Shown piece by piece: positions 1 through 12,400 of a stretch of 64,000 nucleotides of DNA (positions are counted from its first letter, which is position 1; each line of letters starts with the position of its first letter). A program made the position numbers and the translations under genes. The notes under the pieces are model-generated. The model made no database searches and was not told the DNA's origin. It saw nothing but the letters and a program-made list of their open reading frames with translations. Source of the stretch: Larus michahellis (taxonomy: Eukaryota > Chordata > Aves > Charadriiformes > Laridae); NCBI RefSeq assembly GCF_964199755.1, contig NC_133910.1, positions 7,772,501-7,836,500 of the forward strand, written 5' to 3'.

Positions 1-498
1 ACCATGTTGAATATTTCTCTCTGGTTACATAAAAAAAAGATTTTTATTCTCTTGCGTGACTTGAGATTTCAGAATAGGAATAGTAAGACAAAGTATTTAT
101 TCCATATAACATTTTTGGGCATGAGATATAGACCAGAAACAAGTAACAGCAGTTTCTGCTGTCATTACTTACACTAGGTGGCTCTTAACTCTTGCCTCTG
201 CTGAGCTGCAGCGATCATGTGCGAGGGTGCAGCCTGTGGAGAAGTGACTCCTCTCGACACTCAAGTAATTCCAGAAAGATAATGCAAATTCCCTCACTGG
301 AGAAGGTGGAATGAATATAGCCTGCATTTATTATAGTAATAATTGTGAACAATATTGTGTGAAATATTGAAAAGCCATTGAGGAAAAAGCAAATGTTCAG
401 TTTAAACTGATAAAACTGAAAACTCTGAAATTAAGCCTCTTTAGTTCATTCCTTGGGCTTGCTGCATTTTTCATGACTAAAATTTCTTTTTTCTTTAG
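1..498 (+). other. NUP188 intron at left window edge
   Basis: AT-rich intron ending in the pyrimidine tract and ttctttag of the first visible exon. The upstream NUP188 exons encoding roughly the first 64 residues are not in it. Confidence 0.8.
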
Positions 499-583
499 TA
501 CGACTTCCGCAGAAAAAATAAAAGCGGATAAAGATGTAGCTGCTCCACTAAAAGAGTTGGGTCTGAGGGTCAGCAAGTTTTTG
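499..583 (+). CDS. NUP188: NUP188 exon 1 of window
   Basis: The acceptor ttctttag precedes it and the donor gtgagtg follows. The first base completes a codon from the upstream exon. It encodes TTSAEKIKADKDVAAPLKEL and then GLRVSKFL, matching human SSAEKVKANKDVASPLKELG. This is the first NUP188 exon visible, so upstream coding sequence lies outside the window. Confidence 0.93.
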
Positions 584-3500
584 GTGAGTGAAGATGCTAT
601 TCTGATTATTTTTTATCCCAGCAATTGGAATGCATTGTTATTCGGATTCTGTTATTTACGTAAGCTTCTTGATGTTGAATGCAAACTTAAATTCCTTTCA
701 GTTCAAAATAGTCTAAAGGATGTTAGAAGTACATGTTGGGGCTGTAGGGGAAAATTTTTAAAAACAGTTAATGACCTTGAGTTGTCTCAGTTTTCCTGCT
801 TAACACACCCTCTTGCTGCAAAGGGCCCTGCTTTTTAGAAAGTCACGGGCTTTTGGTCTTTCTTGGGTTCTTTCCAGACATCTGCAACTGCTCAGCTAAA
901 AATTGACATCCCTTAAATCAGTTGCTGTGTTTGAAAATACTGTCAGTTTACCTGCAAGGTTGTGTTCCTTCAAGCCAGAAGTTGGAATTCAGTGACTGGT
1001 GGTGGTATCTTTTTTTTAAAATCACCGTTATACTCCTTTTGCTGAAGTTAAAATGCCTAAATCGAAGTAACGTCAAAGCTTAGGTATTTTGCTTTGAACA
1101 GAAGTACCGACTAAAGCAAGCATCTTCCTGATGCAAAAAAAACTATTTTGACAAATTTTGGAAGTATTTGTTTTGAAGAGAAGAGCTGCCTGAATATTTG
1201 GAGGGAATCTTCGTCTTTAATGAATTCGGTTGCCTTTTATTCATTTCAAGCGTGTCTCTCTTTTTCAGGGTCTGGATGAAGAGCAGAGCGTGCAGTTGTT
1301 ACAGTGTTATCTCCAAGAGGATTACAGAGGAACAAGGGACTCCCTCAAGGTCCATAGCTCCCAATTATGTTCTATTTATTCCACATCTTTTCTTAATACC
1401 AGTAGTTTGTTGATGCACATGGTCACGTGTGAGTCTGAGTTCTGATTTGAAAATGGCTTTGTAGCTTTTATTCTCTGAACCTACAATGCTCAGGCGCCGC
1501 TTTAAGGAAATACGATAGGCCTAACTTTCTAGTACCCCTTCCTGCTTGAATCTCACTGCAGGGACTCAATTCCTTTCTCTATCACAGGAGTGCAGGAAAG
1601 CTACAGATTTGTGAAGGAGAATGAGTGGAGATGAAGAACAAATATGTAGTTACAAATGAGTGTTTTGTACTTTTGCAATCTGTCTTTCCAAAAGAAATGG
1701 AAAGAAAAATTGTCTTTTGTTTATTTCAGTCTTTTTTTGTGTGAGTACGTATTTTGTCAATAGGTATTTCTGCAGTAGCTAATTCTATATTTTGTTGTGT
1801 TTTGCTTACAGACAGTTCTTCAGGATGAAAGGCAGAGTCAGGCTCTGATGCTGAAGGTTAGTAATTTCCATTTGTATTTTCTATTGCAAAGATCTGTTGA
1901 CAAAGAACCGACTTTATTTCTGTGGATCCAGAAAATCTTGGAATAATTGAAGTATTCCTTCATATAAAGAACAGATTTTAGAAGATGCTTCTGAAATAGA
2001 GGGATGCACATAAGGATTTGAACAGTGTTAATAGTAGCTACAGAAAGGAAATTTTAGGATTAATATCAGGGAGTTTAGCTGGGCAGATGTACACTTTTTC
2101 AGAGCTGAGAGGTTTATATCTTATTGTCTGAAGTGACAACTCTGAAATGGAGATTGATGATCCTATTTGACAGAAGATAATAGGGATGAGTAAGGAGAGA
2201 TCATCTCTGTCTTTTTGCCTTCCTTTTCCAAATTTTCTCGCTTAGCTGTGTAATTATAGACATGTCCCTATGGGCATGTTTTATTGAGCTCTGTAAAGTT
2301 AGTTAAGGGTGGGTTTTTTCAGATAATTTAAAAACTGCTTAGTTGAAACTCCATCTGTAGTAATGTTTGAGCACTGTATGTTCTCGTGATGCAAGGCCTT
2401 GGCAGTGTGTGGGAGAGGACAGTGTGTGAGAGTTGGACACAATAGGACATTGATGCCAATGACACTATATATTCACAGCTTGCTGACTATTACTATGAAG
2501 AGAGGATCTGCATTCTGCGCTGCGTCCTCCATCTGCTCACCTATTTTCAGGATGAGAGGCACCCTTACACAGTGAGTACAAGGACCTTTTCCTGGCTGCG
2601 ATGTCATGAAATAGGCTAAATATGTAAGCTGTGTAGTAATTGTACACTTGTGATTGAAAAAAGCCCATGAGTGTGCATGTGAGAAGTTCATTTATTTATT
2701 TGTCTATTTAAGGCACAATACTTCCAATGTGTTGAAAAGTTGGACAAGGAACTAGTTCCTAATTATCGGAAACAGTTTGAAGCGCTGTACAAAGCAGAAG
2801 CTCCTACATGGGAAACACATGGGAATCTCATGGTATTTTGTTTCTTGCTATTGTTTATCAAACTTACAAAGTCTTTCCTTATATGCAGTGTATTGGAAAA
2901 TGTGTATGTGCAGATGCTGTTAAAAAGGATGTTTCTCCTGGTCCAAGAAACCTAAAACTTGTTTTCTTTCTAACAGAAAACGCTTTTGCTCAGAAACAGA
3001 GAGAGTTGCATGGAACGTGTTGTTCCTTCTAATGAATCCATTGATAGCCCTAGGCTAACAGATCCATTTAAGTGTAGCTGTTCATAACCTCTCTGCATCA
3101 GCACACTCTGTATTTACAGTGGCTTTCCTTGCCATTGATACAAACCACTGGCTATGCAAGTTGTTGAAATGCTTCAACACTTCTTAGTTTCTAACTGCTT
3201 TGACTGACCTGTGAGCTTCAACATATGATGGTAGAACTTTTCCTTGTGCAGACAGAACGTCAGGTTTCCCGTTGGTTTGTGCAATGCCTCCGTGAACAGT
3301 CCATGCTCCTGGAAGTCATCTTCCTCTACTATGCATACTTTGAAATGGCACCTGATGAGCTTCTGGCATTTGCAAAGATGTTCAAAGAGCAGGGATTTGG
3401 CACTAGACAAACCAACAGACATTTGGTAGATGAGAGCATGGATCACTTGGTGGATCGTATTGGGTAAGTATCATGTGTATTTGTGAAATGAGTAGAGAGC

Positions 3501-6500
3501 AAACTAATGGTTTTCCTCAGGAAAAAAGCATTTATAATTCTTGCTGCTGCCTGTTAAAATCACCAATATTTCAAGGTAAGCTTATTGTGATGAAGGCAAA
3601 ATAGATTTTCTGGTCACGTTGGAGGTTTGTGGCAAAATAAAGGTGTGGTTGCAAAGTATAGAGGTATCCATATACTAGCTTTAATCTAGTATATAGTCTT
3701 GCCTCTGGTGAGAATGGCAATGAAGACACAGTGCCACTCCTTCTTAGATGGTCTAGTGGTAAAGTGAAATTGCGTCTTCACAGTCCTGTCCTGCTACCTG
3801 CATGGAGGTTAGCACTCCCTCTCTGACCTGTGGTGTTAGTGGTGTCGCCTCAGTTCAAGCTGTTGTGGGTCTGCTTATCAATGGCAGTGATGTCTTCATT
3901 TTGCTGCATGGAACATAACTCGAGCTGCAGGCAGGGGGAATGAAAATCCTGCCAGGTCGCAGAGAGTTATAAAGGTGGAAAAATTTCAGTGACCATTTTT
4001 TGTCTGTTCAACCAGACATGGTAGTTACGAAGATTGTAATCTGTCATATACTAGCATTTCAAGACAAAATTTGGATTACCTGCTGTTAATTTCATGTAAT
4101 TTCTTATTGCTTCAAAGTACAGCTGAACAAAAGCAAACTAAAGGTTGGTTTTTGACCACTTATAATTAAAAAAACCCAAACTGAATTCTTAAGTAAAGTT
4201 TCTGACCTACTTGTTTTCATTCTTTTCCTACTTGCAGCTACTTTAGTGCTCTTATTCTGGTGGAAGGCATGGAAATCGACTCCCTCCATGAGCGTGCTTT
4301 GGATGACAGGACAGAGGAGCACAAGTTAGCCAATAATGAGCGCATCCACCAGGTAAAGCACTGGCAGAGTAACCCCTTGTCAGGCCTAACAACACAGAAG
4401 TTACTGTGATTACACAAGCAGTGTTGTTTAAAGATTATGTCTGCAACTTTCTGATCCTTGGGTTTGTTGACCAGCGTAGAAACTAGAATCCACGTTACAT
4501 TCCGAGGCAAATAAGAATGAAATTAATTCTCCTTGCCCTTATATTTCCTTGGTTATCCTGGGCCTTTCTCTAAAGAAAGATGTGTGCAAAGAAATAGGCG
4601 TTGTGAAGTTTCCAGAAGGGAATGAAAGAAAAGTTATGTGATGTCAGTGCTTTTAGGACAAAAGAACATCTGAGGTTAGACCAACTATAAGTCAGTAAAC
4701 TATGCAGAAAAGCGGACCAAGGCTGCAAATATATGATTTGTTTAGTTGCATGTTTGAAATAATTATCTGCAAGGGAAAGGCGACTGGTAGCAAAAAGACA
4801 CAATCAGCTATATCCTTACTGAGTATGAACTTCTCTCAGAAGGTCTCAACTATTTTGCTTTTGTCTTGTCTCTGTGCAGGAGATGGACAATCAGCTGCTG
4901 CAGTTAGGGGATGTCTCACATCATGCTCCAGTGCTTTTGGCCTGGGCTCTTCTCCGTCACACTGTAAACCCAGAGGAGTCAGCAAATATTATCAGGAGAA
5001 TGGGCAGCACCGCTATCCAGCTGAATGTTTTCCAGTATCTGACAAAGCTTCTGCGATCGCTGAGCAGTGGGGGGAAGAATGTGAGTTTCTTATATATTTA
5101 AGCTCTTGAAGGTTTTTAACTGCTGCTGATGTAAAAGTATGATGGAAAGCTGATGATTTTCAATGGATGTTCTTTCAAACTAAATCTGATTTTAAGCAGA
5201 GTATGCAGTAAAGCATGTTTTAGCATCTTACCTTCTTTCAGTGAAGATCAGAAATCAAATTGAAATGAAACAGATTTTTATACCCAAAGAAAAAAAAAAA
5301 AAAGCTTTTGTAAGTTGAGGAACTACATCTCTTTTGAGAAGAATAGACTGCATTTAGTCACATCTGTTGATTTGCCTCCATAAGTGTGCTTGCCATTGTG
5401 GATCTTGAGTATTGTACGATTTAACTCTGCACTGTTCTTTGTATATGGTTTCATTAGACAATACTGTGTATGAGAGCATACTATTTTGTAGGCAGAAACC
5501 AGTGAAAGCAAATCCTTTTCATTTTTATGAACACTGAGTGCTTCTGTTTTTGATGTTTGGAAGGTGTTTCTAATGATAATAATAGTAGCAAGATTTCTCA
5601 TTTTGGTGAAATATTTGATGTTAATGTGGAGCTTAACTAATGACTGCTTCCTGTTTTAGTGCCCTTCTGCTGACTGCAGCAAGGGTGTATGAAAAAGGCA
5701 GTTACTCAGTTTGTAAAGCAGACTGAGTGCAGTTACAGTGTGTTCTGTAATTCATAGTTTTTCCTATAATGGCCTTGTGTATTCTTTCTTTCCAGTGTAC
5801 TGCCAGCACAGCTTGTATGTGTATTTATGGGCTTCTTTCCTTTGTCCTGACATCACTGGAACTACATACATTGGGCAATCAGCAGGTACGCATCCAAGGC
5901 GTCTGTTACCTAATTTTCTGTTACCTCATCTAAAATAACCTGTCATAACTGGTGCTAATTGCTTTTGTTAAATTGTAATCCTACATTTGAGACTGCAAAC
6001 TTTATGTTACTTAGGTAGATCTAAAAGAGTGATTTGCTGTTTATCCTATTGCATTTACACAATGCAAACTTAGTAAAAACCTCTGCAGACTGGCTGATTA
6101 ATAATGAAAAAGCATATCTTGCACTTGAAGTCCTATGGATTTGAAACTAATTGTTGATGTGTTATTTACAAAGCAATGGAAATAATGCATACTTCATTTC
6201 CAAGTTTGAGAAGACATCATATAGCCCTTTGCAGATATATTTGTCCTGGCCAGTCCATTTATGATAAGGAGCATGGCTTTAGGCTGGCTGTGTGTTCTGG
6301 ATTTGGGCGAGTTGGGTGTTTCTTTCTGTGTTTACTAGAGGGAGTAGTTATGTCTTGGCTGGTAAACATGGAAACTTAAATTCCAAAGATGTGGCAGAAT
6401 GTGGTTGGGGTGAAATCACCCTGTATAAAGTAAGTTTTATTTTCTTTGTCCTCTCTTCCTTTGAAGGATATAATTGATGCTGCGTGTGAAGTTCTGGCAG

Positions 6501-9451
6501 CTTCCAGCATTCCTCAGCTCTTCTGGAAGACGGTGAGTGTATTGGCAACTTCTTTGACCTACCTTGCTCATAACTAAAACCCGGTAAAACATCCCCATTT
6601 AGGAAAGGAACAGACTGATTGTATTTATTTAGTTAGTTTCTAGGAGAATCTGAGGAGTTAGTGTTCATTTGTATCTATCTTTGATTTATTTTTGCCCTTT
6701 CCTGCCTTTTAGGTACAGCCTTGGCTTTACTCTTGAAGGATACTGGAACAAGTTTTAATATAGGTGATAGTTTAAACCAGGGCTGGGGTTGCAAGGATTG
6801 AACTAACTGCTGGCAAAAGCATCATGCTTATGTTTCTGTTGTCACAGAATTAGGATGATATGTAATGCATTACAGTCTTACTTCCTGCCTTATACTTGCA
6901 CACTGCCTCATGCTTTAGTCTGTGCAAGGACTGGAGTGATACTTTTGTGCATGATTAATGTTAAATGTACAATGTAAAAAGGAACTGTATCCTTGTGCTA
7001 TACTGAGATCACTTTAGCATTTCTTTTTAGTAATACGACATTTGTTTTCTGTTTCCACCACCAGGAACCTACTGCAGGTCTGGGTATTATCCTGGATAGT
7101 GTGTGTGGGATGTTCCCCCATCTTCTTACTCCTCTCCTTCAGCTGCTCCAAGCCCTTGTGTCTGATAAATCTACTGCAAAAAAGGTAGAGGATCTCTCTT
7201 GGTGTTCGGGAGGTGATTTATTTTAAGACAGGAATAAAGTGCTATGTGATAATGCTGCATGATTATTTCTTTCCATTCCATGTGCTTATCCCAATTGCAA
7301 TCTTTAGATAACAGACATCAAGCTTTTGTCAAAGAACAGTGCACAGGGCTCCTTTTTAGTCCTGTGCTGTTGCAGGACACTGTTTTCTGTCAGCTTTCTT
7401 TTAGAAAACTTTTTAACTCTAATGGCTGAATATGAAGGTACTGCCTAATTTTTCAGGTTGTACTTTACTCGTAAGAGGTTCCTCATTCATTAGATGAGAC
7501 TTTTCTGGGCGTGTGGGCTGTCTAATAATGTTTTGGTAGGGTTGACATATTAGAAGGATATTGTCCACATCAAGAAAACTTGCCTATTCCTGTAAGTGAC
7601 AGGCTGATTAATTTTTGAGAAGGTCTGGCTTTTTAGCTGTATTGTTGAAGCTCTCTCTTTATGCAGGTGTACAGTTTCCTGGATAAAATGTCATTCTATA
7701 TCGAATTGTACAAGCATAAACCTCCTGATGTTATCTCTCATGAAGATGGCACGCTTTGGCGAAGACAGGCTCCAAAGCTCCTCTATCCTCTTGGTAAGGA
7801 AGCTGCACTTAAGCTTTTCTTTTTGAAATGCTTTGGGGAATTTAATTCTTTATCTGGCTTCTAACTCATTGGTTAAATTTGTGACTTTATTTCACCTGTT
7901 CTTCAATGTTTAGGATTAGGTCAAACAAATCTGCGGATACCTCAGGGAACAGTGGGCCAAGTGATGCTGGATGATCGGGCGTATTTGGTACGATGGGAGT
8001 ATTCCTACAGCAGCTGGACACTGTTTACCTGTGAGATTGAGATGCTGCTCCATGTTGTATCGACAGCAGGTGAGATAGGCTGGGAGTATAAAAGAGAATA
8101 AATAGTTGTTAATTGTATCAATTTGAGGTTAATAGTAGGATTGAACAGATCTGGGTACTTTTGAAAGAGCATGGAATACTTTCCCAGAAACCTGTTTTTT
8201 TAATTATTATTATAATACTGTGAAATTCACTGCAAAAGGCCAAAAGCGTGTAGTGAGATGGGATAAATGTTAGATGATGGAAAAGTTGAGATAGATAAAA
8301 TAAATGTTTTTTTGGTAGGGGGAATTATCATGAGGATGTGCAGTAAGATTAATGTGCATTGTTCCAGATTTGATTACTGCTTAAGTATGATTTTGCATTC
8401 TAGTGTTATTTTTTCTTTACCCAGATGTGATTCAGCATTGCCAGAGGGTCAAGCCAATAATTGATCTGGTTCATAAAGTCATCAGCACTGATGTATCGAT
8501 AGCAGATTGCCTTCTGCCAATCACGTCACGAATCTACATGCTCCTGCAGAGGTAAGTCACTGACTGGCATGAAGTCACTAACAGCAGAGGTACCTGAGAA
8601 GATTTAATGATCTGGAAGAATGGCTAATGACTAATTTTGCCAAGAGCTTTGCAAGAAGTGTGTCTCAGTGCTTGAACTCCCCAAGACTGGTGTTCAGTTC
8701 TGGCTACATGCTGTTTAATGCTTTGATGCATTCTCTTCCACTTCTTTCTTGAACGTTGGGCAATTTCATCCATTTAAGGCATTTTTTTATTTGTAACTGT
8801 ATTTACATGGAAGGGGAATAAAAGATATCATAAGAGCAGTAACTTCCAGGTGTTAAAGCAGTTGTGCTTATTAACTCTCCTCTCAGTGATAACTGCCTGG
8901 GAACTGATGTTCTGCTGCATAATTACTGTTCGCTGTGAGAGTCTGCTGTCTTGCCAGCTTTGCCTCTTACAGTAAATTGATCTGACTCAGGTGTGAGGGG
9001 GAGGTGGCAAGTCTAGACTGAAAAGTGCAGACTCTGATGTCTGTATTTACCTGGTTAGGTATACTTGTGTATAATTCATACTTGTGTACTTCAGTGAAAG
9101 AGAAGCTTTTGTGATCAAAACAACAGTATATGGGCTAGATGACAGCTGGTGGTGCTTTTTATGCATAATATTCCTTTTTCCTAGGCTGACAACTGTAATC
9201 TCTCCCCCTGTGGATGTTATTGCTTCTTGTGTCAATTGTTTGACAGTACTGGCTGCTCGGATGCCAGCCAAGGTGAGGAAATGACCTTCTAGGTTTGAGA
9301 AGTAGTAGACATGTATATGTGAATGAGAGAGAATATCTGTACTTCTTCTCTTGCAGGTTTGGACTGACCTTCACCATACAGGGTTCTTGCCATTTGTTGC
9401 CAATCCAGTGTCTAGTATGAATCACATGATTAGGTATTCATGATCCTCCAG

Positions 9452-9493
<42 letters not shown>

Positions 9494-12400
9494 CTAACCT
9501 AATAGTAACCTGTTGTAAGAACTTTTTTGCCAGTGTGAAATCTATGCACCTGACATCTCTCACTTATGTCGGAGTCCTGCTATTCATGTAATAAACCCTC
9601 TTCCTCATTTCACAGTGCAGAGGGAATGAATGCTGGGGGCTATGGAAACCTATTGATGAGCATAGAACAGCCCCAAGGCGAGTACAGCGTTACCGTCTCC
9701 TTCCTGAACCTCATCACAACACTTGTCCGGGTGAGTGCTTCTGGAATGGTCTGCATGTGAAGGCAGCTGTAGGCTGTTACGATAGGAAAGTGAAATACAG
9801 CCGTGTCTGAGATCCCTGTGCAACAAATAGGTCTCTATGAGTAATCATTGCGTGACGCTCCCTTCCATGCTACTGTTTGTGCTTGCTCTGTATTCGTATT
9901 TATTCAAAGAACTGTTATGATTTATGTGATCTACAAAAGACTAGAAGTCACTTGTAAACCTATATCCCCATGATCAATAGTTTTCTCACGCTTTAAAGAC
10001 ATATGGCATATCTTCTTGCAAAAGGTTTCTTGTCCTTTTAACTAGAAGGGGAACAATAACATTTCTGTTTCTCCCAGGGACAACTTGGTAGCACCCAGAG
10101 CCAAGGACTTGTGCCTTGCATTGTGTTTGTCCTGAAGGAGATGTTACCAAATTACCACAAATGGCGTTACAACTCTCATGGAGTGAGAGAGAAAATTGGT
10201 AAGGATGTTAGGGGTGTGAGGAGAAGGAGGAGGAGGGGATAAAAAGGATCACCTGTCTTCTCAGAGAGGATGTGTGAAGCTTTTACTCCTTTTTTTTTTT
10301 TTTTTAATCATACCTTTTCTAGCAGCCATTTGGGATTTGATTTGTACATCTGCCAGTATTGCTAGATGCTGTGATTTGTCTGAAAATATTAGGAACTAGT
10401 CCTGAAAACTGAGTAATCCATTTCATCTCTGTTTTAGGATGCCTTATTCTGCAGTTGATCCATGCTATACTGAATTTATGCCCTGAAATGGATCCTCGCA
10501 GCAGGTAAGGCAGGTGATGGGTTTCAGATCTGCACTAGCCTGTCTTACAGCACAGGAGGGCTCTGTTGCTATCTTTTTGTTTCGGTTTTTGAATGTATAT
10601 GAGTAGGAATGAACTGGCATGGTTGGGTAGCGCTGGTTTCAGTTCTTCTCAGTGTTCCTGAATATGGGAAGAGTAGAAAAAAATTAGGGACATTGTTTTT
10701 AAGAACACCTGGTGAAGAAAGAGAAACCAGTAAGTAGATTTCCTGGGACATACTGCCATCCAGTTTCCTATTTGGTGTATCCGCTCTGAAGAAAGTAGAA
10801 GGGAGAAGAAAAAAGGGTTCAGTGGGGTTGTAGAAATTAAGTGGTTACTTTGCGGTAGTTTTCTAAGTGCTAGGTGGGAAAATACTGCAAGTGCTCCTAG
10901 TGATGATGTCCTGTGTTCCTGTCTCACAGCAATGCCCCCAGCCTTCAGTCCTTGTGCATCTTCAGCCTGGCCAACACTGAAGCAGGGCAAGCTGTCATTA
11001 ACATCATGGGAATTGGTGTGGACACTATTGATATGGTAATGGCCTCCCAGTCTAGTAGGTGAGTGGTGTGTTTTGTTTTGGCAGTGTGAGGAAAGAAGCA
11101 AATGGTAATATTTGAAATGTAGCTTTAGTTGTTGCACTTAATAGGGAATCGGCGTAGTGGCTAGCCATGGCAGCCTGCCTTGTATGGTCTGGAGGAACAA
11201 ACCTTGTTTTTTCCGGATCTCTATGAGCCTTTGCTGTACACTATCCATTTCATGCAGTTGTTTCAGTTTTCTATTTCTAAATGATATGTGGAGCATGCCG
11301 GGGGGTGTAAATGTATTCAGCTGTTCAATGTTTGCTGGCAGTTACATTTTTTTAAATAAAGAATTCACTTGAACACAATTTATAAGTTTGAATGAGTGAA
11401 TTGGAAGCGAGATGATGAGAGCCAATGTTGGAAATTCTGTGTCTTTAAGTAACACCAGAGTTCAAGTGAAGCTATGCTCATGAATAATTGTAATAAAGCT
11501 TGAACTGTAATTTTGGAAGTGCTAGGGGGATGATCAGTCTTTGCAGGGTGGTTCTGAAAGCAGCTTGGTGTACTCTGGAAGTATTGAAAACGTCTCCAGT
11601 GTTGAGTGCCTTAACTTCCTTGTACGGCTTTCACTGAGGCTTGAATCTTTTGCTTTAGCTGTGGTTGAATGTTTATCTCATAAGGAAAACCTTAGGAAAA
11701 TACCAGACTTAGAACCAGTTTTATCTCTTCATCAGCTTGGCTACACTATAATTTCTGTGATACTGGTTCTGTAAATGTTTCTCCCTTTGTCTTAAAACAT
11801 TTTAAGTCTCTATATCCCCAAAAGGGGAAAAAAAGTGACAACTGACTGTCAGGCTATTTTTCTTTTTTGCTTGATGTTGAAAACTTGGGGATGGCTAGAG
11901 AATATTTTTTGTGGATTTTGGGGGGTGTGTGTTGGATTTCAGCAGCTTCTATGTGGTGACATGTCAGTCTGAGTAAAAATGTCTTATAATCCCCGACTGA
12001 CAGAGTATAGAATTTCCTCTTTGAATGTTGTGCAAGTAATAAATGTCGGTTGTCAACACAGTTACTTACCTCGGTTTCTTTTTGGAAACACAGTGACGAG
12101 TCACAAGGCCAAGGTCAACTGCTAATCCAAACAGTTAAGCTGGCATTCTCGGTTACCAATAATGTCATCCGGTTGAAACCTCCTTCTAGCGTGGTATCTC
12201 CATTAGAACAGGCACTTACTCAGCATGGTATGTATTTCTCCGTGGGGGCAGCCTGGGAAGCTATGTTTTTCTGTTATTTGCAAATAGTCAGTGTGCGTCT
12301 CATTGCAAACAGTAGTTAAGATTTCAAGGTTCCAAGAAATGGTTTCTAGTGATGGGAGAAGGCTTACTCTCCTTCCTCTAAGGCATTCTTCTCCTCTGGG

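Noticed and set aside
10649-11137. 162-codon minus-strand frame across NUP188 exon 20
   Set aside because: Antisense shadow of a conserved exon extended into introns.
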